In this document: piece by piece, positions 20,056 to 29,018 of the stretch | How the letters are laid out: each line of letters opens with the position of its first letter | How positions within the stretch are numbered: the stretch's first letter is position 1 | Program-made: the position numbers and the translations under genes | Notes under the pieces: model-generated | What the model saw: the letters and a program-made list of their open reading frames with translations, nothing else | Databases searched by the model: none | What the model was told of the DNA's origin: nothing | DNA from: Semisulcospira habei | Taxonomy: Eukaryota; Mollusca; Gastropoda; Semisulcospiridae | Assembly: GCA_036245525.1 (NCBI GenBank) | Contig: BTPG01000003.1 | Coordinates: 156,715,080 to 156,779,079 of the forward strand | Direction of reading: 5' to 3' | Length of the DNA stretch: 64,000 nt

Positions 20056-20374
20056 CTAAGTCTAAACAGATTATTTTCTAGTGCACAAGTCATGGGTACA
20101 ATTATCAAGTTACTGTTCAAGTTACTGTCTATGTTACTTTTTGGATGTTTTTAAGTAAATTACAAGTACTTAATAAGGTACATTATAAACCTCTAAGTAA
20201 CTTTGTAAGTAACTTTGAAGTTAGTTGCCATAAGTTCTTTTAAGTGACTTAAAACAAGTTCTTATAAGTGACTTAAGATAAGTTTTTATAAGTTCTTATA
20301 AGTTCTTAACCGAAGTCAGCAAGATACTTGGACAGATTTCCGAAGTTACAAGGACAATAAAAAAAACTTTTTTT
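20056..20374. other. AT-rich subterminal region of Polinton copy 2
   Basis: Degenerate AAGTAACTT and ACTTATAAGAA repeats, matching in style the tail of copy 1 (6342-6606). No ORF. Confidence 0.55.
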
Positions 20375-20431
20375 TTAGTAATAGTCTGGTGGAGGGGCAG
20401 ATGGTGTTAAATAGGTAGGGGTGAAAGGCAT
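20375..20431 (-). CDS. Micro-ORF with PSAP and PPDY late-domain motifs (18 aa), copy 2
   Basis: From the ATG at 20431 it encodes MPFTPTYLTPSAPPPDYY and stops with TAA at 20375. The frame stays open and similar to copy 1 upstream (SYSSQRDV against SYTSQKND), but the upstream ATG of copy 1 is TTA here, so the start has moved or been lost. PSAP and PPDY are both kept. The LINE at 20480-22335 has been inserted just upstream and separates it from the 216-residue gene that normally precedes it. Confidence 0.55.
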   Translation of the reverse strand: MPFTPTYLTPSAPPPDYY

Positions 20432-20479
20432 GACATCTCTTTGCGAAGAGTATGATAAAAATAATTGATTACCAAAACA

Positions 20480-22335
20480 TATCGTTAATCGCTTGTATGC
20501 TATGCTATTTTAGAAAGGGATCGGGACTTCCAGCTTTCGCTGATTTCGTCCAGGGGGGGGGGGGGCGGGGAATGGGGGTGGGGCGGGGGAGGGGGTTTAT
20601 TTTGACTGTTGCTGATGTACGCGCATCGCTTTATTCTATCCTTCATCATGCCTGTCCGCGCCTTGGGCGGTTGGGTCGTTGGGGAGAGCCCGTGCTCCAG
20701 TGGGTGTCCAGGTCCCGGTCTCGCTGGGTCGGTGGTGTTGTTAACCTTCTCTCTCCTTCCTTGTTTGTTTATATGTACTTAACTAGGGGGTGCTCGTTGA
20801 GCAGGTGTATTGTGAGTTTGGTGGTGGTGGACCATGTTGTAGGGTCAGGGTTTATGAGGCCTTCTAACGTGAGGGGCGTGTTCAGTCTTTCTGCTATTGT
20901 GGCTCTGGTTTCTTCTATATTTTGGCAGTCTAATAGTACGTGCTCCGTAGTGAGTATGTGGCCGCATGTGCATACTATTTGGTTCGGGTGGACTAGGTAT
21001 CTTTCGCCCCCCAATCGGACTCTTGTTAGCCGTGATTGGTCTTTCCTCTTGCCTTGAAGAAGGGTGGGTATGTTGTTAAGTACCCTTGTGATATTTTTCC
21101 ATCTCCCTCTTTTGGTCTGGTGGAATTCTTTTACCCATAGTTTTTGAAAGGCGGGTCTGAGTGCATTGGACCTCTCGTTAGCTGACAGTGGTAGGTTGAA
21201 GAAGGTCAATTCTTGATCGAGGCCTTTCTTCACTACTCTGTCTGCACTTTCATTGCCTGGGATCCCCACGTGGGAGGGGACCCACATGATTTTGATCGTT
21301 TTACCGTGATCTGCGAGTTCTGCTGCTTGTACTCTAATCAGGTATGTTAGGTCTTCTCTGAATGAGTCTAGGTTTTGGATCGCTTGGATTGCTGACAGCG
21401 AGTCCGTCACTATGAGTATGTGTTTGTTTTTCTGTAGGTCACTCTTTATTGCCTTATAAGCTCCTAGGATGGCCGTGAGTTTAGCTGTGAAGACAGCTGA
21501 GTGATCTGGTAGCTTTATGGCCCGGTCCGATTTGTTGGGGACGTGGATACCTAGTCCGGTTGCGTGGGTGGTTGGGTCATGGGACCCGTCTGTATAGATG
21601 AGTGCGTAGTTTTTGTATGTAGTGGTTTTTTTAATGTCAAACTCCATTTTCATTTTGGGCCCGTCTACTTTTTTCTGATACTTAGTTAGGTCCAGATCTA
21701 CTTCTATTTGTGGGAGTCTCCATGGTGGTGCCTTTATTTGTATGATCGGTGTTCTGCTTGGTAGTTTTAGGTTTATAGAGGCTTCGATTTCCTGGACTAC
21801 GGTTTTTATTTGTGGTGTTTGGTTGCGTTTGCCTCTGGTTTTGTGGTCTGTGGTGAGAGTGAATTTGGCCGGGTGGTCTTCTGGCATACATACTGTTTTA
21901 TAATATAGGTTAGCCGCTCTTTCCTTTATTATGAGCGTTATGGGTTTTTGCCCACTCTCTGCCAGTACAAGCAGGTTTGGGGTGTGTCTGGGGACCCCCA
22001 GGGCCACTTTCAAGGCGTCCGCTTGTACTGACATCAGCTTTTTGGTTTGACTTTTGTTTAGGTTGGTAAGTAGTGGGGCTGCGTAGAGTAGTCTGGACAT
22101 TACGAAGGCGTGATAAAGGTTTAGGAGTGATTTGGGGTCAGTGCCCCAGTCTGCTCCGCTGACCTTGCGCATTAGGTTTATTCCTTTCCTGGCAGACTGG
22201 CATATTTGTTCAATATACGGTGTCCAATTGTTGTTTTTTGTGAATGTTACTCCTAGGAATTTGATGCTTTGGCCATATTCTATCTCTGTTTTACCAATTT
22301 GCAATTTGGGGATCGGAGCTTTCACTTGGTATTTT
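20480..22335 (-). mobile_element. 5'-truncated RNase H-bearing LINE inserted in Polinton 2
   Basis: Polinton sequence matching copy 1 stops at about 22335 and resumes at about 20480 (TTTTGGTAATC on the minus strand). Between them is one long ORF with a reverse transcriptase C-terminus and RNase H, plus a roughly 290-base 3' part containing a G-rich tract (20552-20596). No poly(A) tail or clear target duplication was found. Confidence 0.8.
20769..22325 (-). CDS. LINE reverse transcriptase C-terminal part with RNase H domain
   Basis: 518 codons, open, but lacking endonuclease and catalytic palm, so a 5'-truncated ORF2. The first 200 residues resemble the RT thumb/connection (IKFLGVTFTKNNNWTPYIEQ, ALGVPRHTPNLLVLAESG). 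Residues about 240-370 form RNase H: LIYTDGSHD, the Glu-region AVFTAKLTAILGAYKAIKSD, VTDSLSAIQAI and MWVPSHVGIPGNESADR. A CCHC-like CTCGHILTTEHVLLDC lies near the end. RNase H places it in an I/Nimb/R1-like clade. The open frame suggests a fairly recent insertion. Confidence 0.85.
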   Translation of the reverse strand: MKAPIPKLQIGKTEIEYGQSIKFLGVTFTKNNNWTPYIEQICQSARKGINLMRKVSGADWGTDPKSLLNLYHAFVMSRLLYAAPLLTNLNKSQTKKLMSVQADALKVALGVPRHTPNLLVLAESGQKPITLIIKERAANLYYKTVCMPEDHPAKFTLTTDHKTRGKRNQTPQIKTVVQEIEASINLKLPSRTPIIQIKAPPWRLPQIEVDLDLTKYQKKVDGPKMKMEFDIKKTTTYKNYALIYTDGSHDPTTHATGLGIHVPNKSDRAIKLPDHSAVFTAKLTAILGAYKAIKSDLQKNKHILIVTDSLSAIQAIQNLDSFREDLTYLIRVQAAELADHGKTIKIMWVPSHVGIPGNESADRVVKKGLDQELTFFNLPLSANERSNALRPAFQKLWVKEFHQTKRGRWKNITRVLNNIPTLLQGKRKDQSRLTRVRLGGERYLVHPNQIVCTCGHILTTEHVLLDCQNIEETRATIAERLNTPLTLEGLINPDPTTWSTTTKLTIHLLNEHPLVKYI

Positions 22336-22972
22336 GGACTTTGGTTGTAAGTCCTTGAACCTTTTTTATAGTTTCTTTTACACCTATCTTTTTTCCTTGT
22401 TCTAAAAAAGATTTCTTAAGCTCTTCAACGTTCATGGGTTGACTACGCATCTTATTCTGTATTTCAGACTTTTGTTGTTTATAGTTGGCCAAATCATCCT
22501 GAACTCTCTTAAATTCAAGATCATCAATTTTATTATCTTCCAAAGCCTTACTGATAATAAGTTTTATACTGCTCAGCTTAGCTCCAGCTAATGTACTCAA
22601 GGCTTCATGCTTTTGCAACTTTGAATGAAATCTTTTGTTAAGGGCTTTCATACCAAAGCATGCCAGGCCTGTGACAAGGCCAACACCTTCAATAGCAATT
22701 CCTATGACACTTCCCACTCCCGTTGCAAACAGAGCTATACCTCCTACAGATAATCCAGCTGATACCACACCCACTGCCATTGATGTGTTGTGTACAGAAC
22801 TGAAAACCGTTTGGTAACGTCGTTTACACCTCGAGTATTTTGCTTGTTCTCCTTCCAAATACTTCAACGCTTCTGTAATATTCATTAAACAGAATGAGTC
22901 TGCCTGTAATGTTTTATCTGGAACAATAGGCGCAGGCAGCTCAGGTTGTATTTGTGGATACAAGTTCACCAT
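22322..22972 (-). CDS. Polinton-associated small membrane protein (216 aa), copy 2
   Basis: Homologue of the gene at 5545-6231. Starts MVNLYPQIQPELPAP on a TTTGTCATAAAAAATG box. Keeps the hydrophobic Gly/Ala/Val region (residues about 60-110) and the coiled-coil segment FKRVQDDLANYKQQKSEIQN. The last five or so residues may be LINE-derived, because the insert begins at the end of this gene. Open throughout. Function unknown. Confidence 0.7.
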   Translation of the reverse strand: MVNLYPQIQPELPAPIVPDKTLQADSFCLMNITEALKYLEGEQAKYSRCKRRYQTVFSSVHNTSMAVGVVSAGLSVGGIALFATGVGSVIGIAIEGVGLVTGLACFGMKALNKRFHSKLQKHEALSTLAGAKLSSIKLIISKALEDNKIDDLEFKRVQDDLANYKQQKSEIQNKMRSQPMNVEELKKSFLEQGKKIGVKETIKKVQGLTTKVQNTK

Positions 22973-22990
22973 TTTTTATGACAAATATTT
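22973..22990 (-). promoter_or_regulatory. TTTGTCATAAAAA start box of the 216-aa gene
   Basis: The clearest example of the box found directly before most Polinton start codons here. Very similar boxes precede the 132-aa gene (TTTTGTCCATAAAAAATG), the 76-aa gene (TTTGTGTCATAAGAAAATG) and, in copy 1, the 228-aa gene. Confidence 0.5.
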
Positions 22991-23000
22991 TTTTAAATAT

Positions 23001-23875
23001 TTAATCAGCAATTACATTTTGCAACTCTTCAAGAGTATACAATTTGCTAGCATAATAAAACGAAACAAGATCTATGTGTTCCAGTTTTATAAAACTTAGA
23101 AAAACTAAAGTTGTTTTATCGATCACTATTTTAACAGCAGGATTACTACTGGATACTTCTATTTCTGTGCCTTTTCTAATAACAATAAAGACCTTTGTTG
23201 ACTCTTTTACTGTGTCATCCCACGTAAGTTTGATTCCCTGTGCAATATCAGCTTCTTTGGCTGCATCCACAGATCTCATGATAATTTCAAATACTATTGT
23301 CGCTTCTCTAGCTATGGTAAAGTTTGCTGGCACAAACACAACTAAAGTATCTGATCTACTTTTCTATTTGTAAGAAGATACCTCCGTTTCTCATACTCTT
23401 GCACTTTTAGTTTTTCTCTGCTATTGTTGTTTGTGGCAAAGCTCGGAACAAGGCTCACAATCAATGGCCCAGAGTTAACAACTTTCCTAAATACTAAGGC
23501 ACCTTCATCATCAGTGTATACATAAGGACTAATAAATTCAAACTTTATGTCCCAGTCAATTGTTGGTAGAGGTGTAGGCACAAGCGAAACTACCCACTTA
23601 TTACCCACATGTTTTAAGTTGTACGGCACATTATTTACAGGAGTAGGCACAGTGACATCAAGCAGCTGACCAAGTTTAGGAATTGGTCTCTCGGTGCCTT
23701 CTTTCATGTCATCGATTACTTTCCGCTTGTACATGCCATAGGAATCAAGTTCAAACCCATACACTTCACCAATCTCACCTTCTTTTTCAAAATCCTGCAC
23801 GTCAGCCAAATCTTTCAACTCTATTACTGGACAGGCAACTGGTGTAATTCTCGGCTTTGGACCAAGACCACTCAT
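23001..23875 (-). pseudogene. Polinton-associated 292-aa protein gene, one-base deletion
   Basis: Homologue of 4637-5515. The first frame (23875-23342) runs from MSGLGPKPRITPVACPV to NRK; the second (to 23001) carries the rest and ends in the same ELQNVIAD. Compared with copy 1, one G is missing in the codons after YLLTNRK (near 23363), which shifts the frame. Otherwise well conserved. Confidence 0.72.
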
Positions 23876-23898
23876 TTTTTATAAAACAAAAATAAAAT

Positions 23899-24615
23899 TT
23901 ATTTAACTTCCAACACAACATAAAAATCATGCATGACAACTGGTTTGTCATCCTGATTAGTTACATATAAGCACAATGATTTAAAGAAACTGCAGCCTAA
24001 TTTTTTTAACTGAGAATTAGGAAATCTAACAACTACATTTTCACAATAAGGAGCAGTTCCAGTCGGCAAGCATCTTAACAAAGTTGAAGGCTTTCCATTG
24101 TGTACATTTTCAGTAGTGCTTAGTTCTTTTAAATGAACATTTAACACTGTGTGTACTGACAAATGAACAGGATATCTGCCAGTTATTTTTGATTTTTTTG
24201 GTAAAAGTAGACTTCCGACTAACGGTGACCAATCTTCATCTGGATATATTATTATTTTTCCTAAAAATCCAAGTAATAATAAAAGACTAATTGATAAAGA
24301 AAACTGACCACTTTTCGGAAATTCAATTGTGACAAGTAAATTAGCTGGGTTTAAAGTTGCTTTAATTTTAAATTCATTTTGAAGCCATTCAGCTAAAGTA
24401 CAAAAGTCATAATACCCAGCTCGTAAAATATCACTCTTCTCAAAACCATCGAGAGTTCCATTTACAGAATAACTAGTATCATCTGTTACATTAAACCACT
24501 TTACAGTGTAGAACATTTCATGGATAGCTACAGCCTTATTACCATCACGATTATCAATCCCATTAGTTAACCACACTGGTTTACTTGTGTCAAGATTTGA
24601 TAAGGTTATAAACAT
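23899..24615 (-). CDS. Polinton-associated 238-aa protein, intact copy
   Basis: Open frame MFITLSNLDTSKPVWLTNGI to YVVLEVK, 238 residues; it is the reference for the broken copy at 3905-4616. A hydrophobic Leu-rich stretch (SISLLLLLGFLGKIII, residues about 107-122) and a conserved C-terminal half (VHLKELSTTENVHNGKPSTL) are visible. The start codon sits on GCGATAATAAAAATG. It is divergent to the 423-residue gene. Function unknown; a minor structural role is inferred from position only. Confidence 0.7.
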   Translation of the reverse strand: MFITLSNLDTSKPVWLTNGIDNRDGNKAVAIHEMFYTVKWFNVTDDTSYSVNGTLDGFEKSDILRAGYYDFCTLAEWLQNEFKIKATLNPANLLVTIEFPKSGQFSLSISLLLLLGFLGKIIIYPDEDWSPLVGSLLLPKKSKITGRYPVHLSVHTVLNVHLKELSTTENVHNGKPSTLLRCLPTGTAPYCENVVVRFPNSQLKKLGCSFFKSLCLYVTNQDDKPVVMHDFYVVLEVK

Positions 24616-24641
24616 TTTTATTATCGCATAAAAAAAGCATA
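24616..24641. promoter_or_regulatory. Bidirectional start region, copy 2 equivalent of 3881-3904
   Basis: Twenty-six bases carrying GATAATAAAAATG on the minus side and GCATAAAAAAAGCATAATG on the plus side. Confidence 0.45.
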
Positions 24642-25740
24642 ATGGAATTTAAATCACCAACAATTGCCACTACAAACTCGTTTCAACTTAACGTGGATGC
24701 CAAATACAATGTCGCACCTACTTATGACCAGAAAATAATTCAACTAAATCAGCTTGATATAGCTTTGTCTGAAGCAGATTTATTTCAAGTAAAAGTTCCA
24801 AACCCCTATGATCATTACCTAAACCCTCCAATTACAGATGATGCAACTGCAAGAAAGTGGTCCTTAAGCCCACTACAAATGTTTCAAAACCAACTTAACT
24901 TTGCTATACTGTGTTCTACCACTGGCTGTGGTGTTTCTTTTACAGACCATTTGAATCACCCGAACAAACTGATAAAGTCTGTCTATCGTTTCCACACTTA
25001 TTACCAGCTTAGAAGAATACTGTCAGAACTGCATACCCCACTACCCACTGAATCCAGTTTCATCAGGTTTAACAATCCCATGGATATGAAAGCATTTGAA
25101 CGCATCTGTAATGAATTTAACATCAGTACAAAGTATGACTTTACACAAAAACTTGATGATCACAAAGGCATGGGAACATTGTATTATGCTATGAGTCACA
25201 GACAATACCCTCAAGATTACTGGCCTCCCTACTCTTCATTCTCATCAAAATCTGAAGTGTGGTTAGGCTCAATTGAACAGAAACAGTCTAATGCCTGGAC
25301 CACATTTGTCTTAGACAGGAGTGATGGGTTTACTCAAGCAGGAGTCGAACGCATTAATGAGTCTATCAGAACGTTTGTATGGTGCATTTTAGGAGCACAA
25401 GCTCAAACAAAATCAAACATCTTAAATGGTAGTGGAAAATTTGAAGCACAAAAACAGTTTCTGGCAAACCTGGAAGATTCAATTAACTCAGTTGTAGATC
25501 TCCCATCAAGCATACAACACTACCAAGACATTCTCAGATATGCCAGATCGAAAGTTGACTTTGTAGTCGGCATCGGGTTATACATGTTACCATCAGACCT
25601 TCAACTCCAAATGGGTACAATAACAAATTATAATAATGAAATAATTGTTGCTGGACATGATCAGAAATTAGGTTTCAATCAATCTGTAAACTTGAGTCCA
25701 TCAACCACTCACCTACAACCATTAATAACGCCAGTAACAT
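24642..25740 (+). pseudogene. 423-aa Polinton protein gene, 5' part, cut at a (GT)n tract
   Basis: Residues 1 to about 366 of the family are present (MEFKSPTIATTNSFQLNVDA on; NESIRTFVWCILGAQAQTKS; LPSDLQLQMGTITNYNNE). After ITPVT the frame runs into a (GT)n tract and ends in Val-Cys repeats. The missing C-terminal part lies on the other strand at 36046-36170. The two pieces meet within roughly ten codons of the Pro/Thr-rich linker, which argues for a break at this point and not two unrelated fragments. Confidence 0.8.
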
Positions 25741-25768
25741 GTGTGTGTGTGTGTGTGTGTGGTGTGTG
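25740..25768. repeat. (GT)n tract at the left inversion junction
   Basis: ATGTGTGT... with a GTGTGGTGTGTG interruption. The (CA)n tract at 36171-36215 carries a similar interruption on the opposite strand (GTGTGCGGTGTGTG). Polinton coding sequence lies left, and unrelated flank right. Confidence 0.7.
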
Positions 25769-25872
25769 ATATTTGAGAAAATGCTGTGCACACATCGGAG
25801 GGACACAAAATAAACTTCGCGGGCATAAATGGCGTATTCTTATTGATAAATTGTCATTTGTCACAACATTAC

Positions 25873-25924
<52 letters not shown>

Positions 25925-25930
25925 CCAACC

Positions 25931-25962
<32 letters not shown>

Positions 25963-26164
25963 GGTCGGTCGGTCGGTGGGTTGGTCGGTCGGTCGTTCGA
26001 TCGATCGATCGATCGATTAATAAATCAATCATGACACATACTGCCATTACAAGTTATATTGTTACACCCAACCATTTCCACGCCCCAAGCTTAGTCAAGA
26101 AACGGGATGTCTCTTTTCCGCTTGCAAATGGCGGCAGCTGGGAGCTGTTTGATTGGGTGAATGC
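25769..26164. other. Flanking host DNA trapped by the inversion, with (TCAA)n
   Basis: Not Polinton-like. Contains (TCAA)n at about 25874-25960 grading into (TCGG)n and (TCGA)n to 26020. Under the inversion model this is the original right flank of the element, reversed. Confidence 0.6.
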
Positions 26165-26170
26165 TTAGAC
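26165..26170 (-). other. Polinton copy 2 target-site duplication, other end (inverted)
   Basis: TTAGAC directly before AGAGATAG; its complement is GTCTAA, identical to 19540-19545. It is inverted because the segment carrying this end has flipped. Confidence 0.78.
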
Positions 26171-26395
26171 AGAGATAGAATATATGGGGATCCCAAGACA
26201 CACCTCCCCCCCCCCCCCCCCCCCCCCCCCGTTTTATAGATTTATTATAATCAACTAACCGTTTAGACAAACGCACTCCAGCAAATACAATCGATGCTTT
26301 TATTGCCCAGCCATTTTAGTTTTACTCCGGAAATCATTTAAGCAACGATTTTTGATCAGCTGCCAACCCGCGATTATTAAGGCAGATTCCCCACC
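26171..26395 (+). repeat. Polinton copy 2 second terminal repeat (now in direct orientation)
   Basis: Begins AGAGATAGAATATATGGGGA and ends GATTATTAAGGCAGATTCCC, matching 19546-20055 at both ends, with one 152-bp unit instead of three and a C-homopolymer at 26205-26230. Reads inward to the 173-residue gene. Confidence 0.82.
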
Positions 26396-26453
26396 TAAAT
26401 AATTAATGCTGTCATTGACTTTTTAAAACAAAAATATTATATTACATTATAAA

Positions 26454-26975
26454 ATGAACCAAGACGAATTGCTACTTTTAAACGATATCTGTTCTGTAGA
26501 AAACAAAGACTTAGACTCTAAAAAACAAAGGCTTCTCTCTGTAGTTGTTTCTGGAAAATCAAAAGCTTTTCTCGGAAAACAATACATGACAGAAGACATA
26601 GAATCACTCACTGCTGATGAGCTAATCAAACTTCATGCTAAATATGAAAATCACATTAGTTCACTAATGACACGTGATTTGAGTCGATCTCTTGTCTGCC
26701 TATACACAAAAGCTGTGAGTCACTTCCTACCTGTTGATAGTGACAGCCTTTCACATGATCTCGAAAGCAACCCCATAGTTTCAAGTTCAATAGGCAAATT
26801 AGCATGCCTTATGTTTTACAAATTTGGGAATTACCTTGCACCTGTGGTAACCTTACTTGTTACTAGTAGTCATATTGATTTTTCTAAAATAAATTTTAAA
26901 TTAGAAGAAAATAGACGAGACCCAGATGACTCCACAATTGAGTCCTGTCTTGACACAAGTTCAAACGGTGACTAA
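26454..26975 (+). CDS. Polinton-associated protein (173 aa), terminal-repeat-proximal
   Basis: Open frame from MNQDELLLLNDICS. The middle, ELIKLHAKYENHISSLMTRD followed by LVCLYTKAVSHFLPV and LACLMFYKFGNYLAPVVTLL, matches a recurrent first ORF of animal Polintons that I know only as an uncharacterised protein. Largely helical, no clear membrane segment. The start is on ACATTATAAAATG. It overlaps the next gene by 50 bases. Not an adenain-like protease: no ordered His, Asp/Asn, Gln, Cys set is visible. Confidence 0.65.
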   Translation: MNQDELLLLNDICSVENKDLDSKKQRLLSVVVSGKSKAFLGKQYMTEDIESLTADELIKLHAKYENHISSLMTRDLSRSLVCLYTKAVSHFLPVDSDSLSHDLESNPIVSSSIGKLACLMFYKFGNYLAPVVTLLVTSSHIDFSKINFKLEENRRDPDDSTIESCLDTSSNGD

Positions 26976-27361
26976 GGTTAAAAGTCCAGGTCAAATAGAG
27001 GCTGGGAAAAAATTAGCTGAATATAACAGACAAAAAATTACAGATTCAAGCATTAACAGAAAAGACTCAAGTAACTGACACGCCGTCAACAGCTCCAACC
27101 CCAACGCAAGTGTCACTACCGCCAGGACCAACATACCCCCAACAAAGTGAGAGACAAACAACTGAGTCTAAACCAAAAATATCAAATTATATAGTTGCTG
27201 GATTTGTTGTCGGATTTGGTTACGTAGGTTACCAATTATACAAAAAATACAAACCACAGATTCGAACAGTGTCCAAAAAATCAGACACTCCAAAAATAAA
27301 AGAAGTAGTCGCCACATCACCAGCAACACCCAAAGCCGTGGACCCATTTTACATGCAGTAA
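26926..27361 (+). pseudogene. Polinton-associated small membrane protein (about 145 aa), frameshifted
   Basis: ATG at 26926 opens a frame with VKSPGQIEAGKKLAEYNRQK, a motif I recognise from Polintons. The frame is lost near an AAAAAA run at 27032-27037, and a second frame continues to 27361 with a Pro/Thr-rich stretch, a membrane segment (SNYIVAGFVVGFGYVGYQLY) and a basic tail. One-base gain or loss accounts for this. The region 5' of 27110 is not visible as a simple ORF. Stop followed by AATAAA. Confidence 0.6.
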
Positions 27362-27397
27362 ATAAATTTATTATTTTAATTTTTGTGTCATAAGAAA

Positions 27398-27628
27398 ATG
27401 AGTGACACAAAGAACATAATGAACCTCGTCTATCACTCTGCCATGATAAGCGGACTAGCAGTAGCGTATTCTATCCTGGGGAAAAGTCTTCTCAAAATGA
27501 AATCAGCAGACTTAAGTAGACTAGACTTCGAAGACAGCGCTAAACTAGTAGCAGTTGTCACAGCATCGATTGCCACAAAAGACCTTCTCGTTAAGCAAGG
27601 AATTATTCCAGAAAATGTTTCTATGTAA
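27398..27628 (+). CDS. Polinton-associated small membrane protein (76 aa)
   Basis: Start chosen at ATG 27398 (MSDTKNIMNLVYHSAMISGL) on a TTTGTGTCATAAGAAAATG box; the frame further up has only a TTG. Hydrophobic segments at residues about 12-28 and 46-62 (AKLVAVVTASIATKDLLVKQ). A small ORF of this kind regularly precedes the following gene in animal Polintons. Stop overlaps AATAAA. Function unknown. Confidence 0.6.
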   Translation: MSDTKNIMNLVYHSAMISGLAVAYSILGKSLLKMKSADLSRLDFEDSAKLVAVVTASIATKDLLVKQGIIPENVSM

Positions 27629-27637
27629 ATAAAAACT

Positions 27638-28069
27638 ATGGCAACAATAGCTATTATGATTGGTGGGGCCGTTGTTAATGCATTGGCATTTAGTGGATCA
27701 AACTATCTCTTTTCAAAAATGAGTAGAGAGGAATCTGCAGAAGAAATGAAGCGTCACAATGAGGCGTCTGAAAAACTGGCACAAGCTCAACAAGATTATG
27801 AGAAGCAAAGAATTGAGAAACTTGATTTTATCAATGAAAAACTAAGGCTTGAGGGTCGTGCACAGCATACATTTTCAAATGTTGATGACGTGATTAAAGA
27901 ATATTTTCTTGTTACTGGCGAAGACATGACCATCCCGCAACCAAAACTTAGTGACTATTACCAGCCAAGCCCAGAACAAAAAAATGGAGAAATAATATTT
28001 GTTCTAGTAGGAAGGACATTTGTTTATTTTACAGGAGTTTTTATTGCTAGAAAAAATAACAGACGCTAA
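27638..28069 (+). CDS. Polinton-associated membrane coiled-coil protein (143 aa)
   Basis: N-terminal hydrophobic segment (IAIMIGGAVVNALAFSGSNY), then a charged helix with the recurrent signature KLDFINEKLRLEGRAQHTFS and LSDYYQPSPEQKNGEIIFVL. This ORF stands directly before integrase in many animal Polintons. Residues after FVLVG look less conserved and the frame runs into the integrase, so a late frameshift is possible. Role unknown. Confidence 0.6.
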   Translation: MATIAIMIGGAVVNALAFSGSNYLFSKMSREESAEEMKRHNEASEKLAQAQQDYEKQRIEKLDFINEKLRLEGRAQHTFSNVDDVIKEYFLVTGEDMTIPQPKLSDYYQPSPEQKNGEIIFVLVGRTFVYFTGVFIARKNNRR

Positions 28070-29018
28070 ACTATCAAAAATATATTACTCCCCTATTGGC
28101 TACTGGAAAGGGAAAACCGCAATAGAAAAATTACATGCGGCTGTGGGTGGTGATGTCACACTCGAACAAATAAAACAGTGGCTACAAAAACAGGCAATTT
28201 GGCAAATTTATTTACCTGCTCCAAGAAAAATAACAAGACCTCATTTTGTAAACACTATCCCTAATGACACCCATCAAATGGATCTCCTGTTCCTACCACA
28301 CGATACAATAAGAAAGAAACGATACAAGTATGCATTAACTGTTGTCGACATAGCTTCAAGGTACAAGGAAGCTGAACCCATAACTGACAAGAATGCTGTA
28401 ACAGTGGCCACTGCGTTAACAAAAATATATAGTCAAGGCCATTTAAAATTTCCCAGACTTGTTCAAGTCGATGACGGGAGTGAATTTAAAGGTGCTGTTA
28501 ATCAGTTATTTGCAAAGCATGGAGTGCTAGTGCGGTGAGGCATACCAGGTGTGCACAGATCACAGGCAATTGTTGAGAACTTTAACAAGCAATTATCAGA
28601 GAGACTTTTCAGCAATCAGTATTCTAAGGAACTCATGCATGACGCACGTAACACTGAGTGGGTTAAGAGATTACCATTTGTGATAAAAGCAATGAATAAT
28701 GAGGGTCATTTAAAACCTGCTGATGCTATCAAATTAAAAACAATACCATCAGGGTCAGAAATAAAAACAACACCTCCAGACACAAGCTTGTTTACAAAAC
28801 AGGTAAGATATTTGTATCAACCTGGTGAGGCTGAGAATGATGTCAGGCGCAGGGCAACTGATCCAATTTGGTCTACGTCTGTCCACAATATAAAAAAAAT
28901 AGTTCCTTCCGCTAATGCAACAATTTATTATTTATATGAGCCTGCACCAAAGAGGGCATTTGTCAGAGAAGAATTACAAATTATTCCTCCAGACACTGTT
29001 ACACATTTCAACAACTAA
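28020..29018 (+). pseudogene. Retroviral-type (rve) DDE integrase, one in-frame TGA
   Basis: Known role: inserts the linear element into chromosomal DNA. Visible: an N-terminal module starting LSKIYYSPIGYWKGKTAIEK, then the rve core with catalytic Asp in HQMDLLFLP, Asp in VQVDDGSEF and Glu in QAIVENFNK (about 35 positions apart), then a C-terminal part with YLYQPGEAENDVRRRATDPI. A TGA at 28536-28538 falls between the second Asp and the Glu; it is one C-to-T change from CGA, so CpG decay is likely. No ATG opens the frame clearly; the start may lie in the overlap with the previous gene. Convergent with PolB, whose end overlaps by about 45 bases. Confidence 0.85.

Noticed and set aside
20769..22325. 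Cellular ribonuclease H gene
   Set aside because: RT thumb sequence precedes the RNase H domain and copy 1 lacks the insert, so it is a LINE.
19546..26395. Two separate Polintons inserted side by side
   Set aside because: The split gene halves are complementary and the GTCTAA duplication is restored by one inversion, which is simpler.
28536..28538. Recoded TGA (selenocysteine or variant code)
   Set aside because: Frameshifts in the same element, and a sense codon at the equivalent place of the 413-type gene in copy 1, favour decay.
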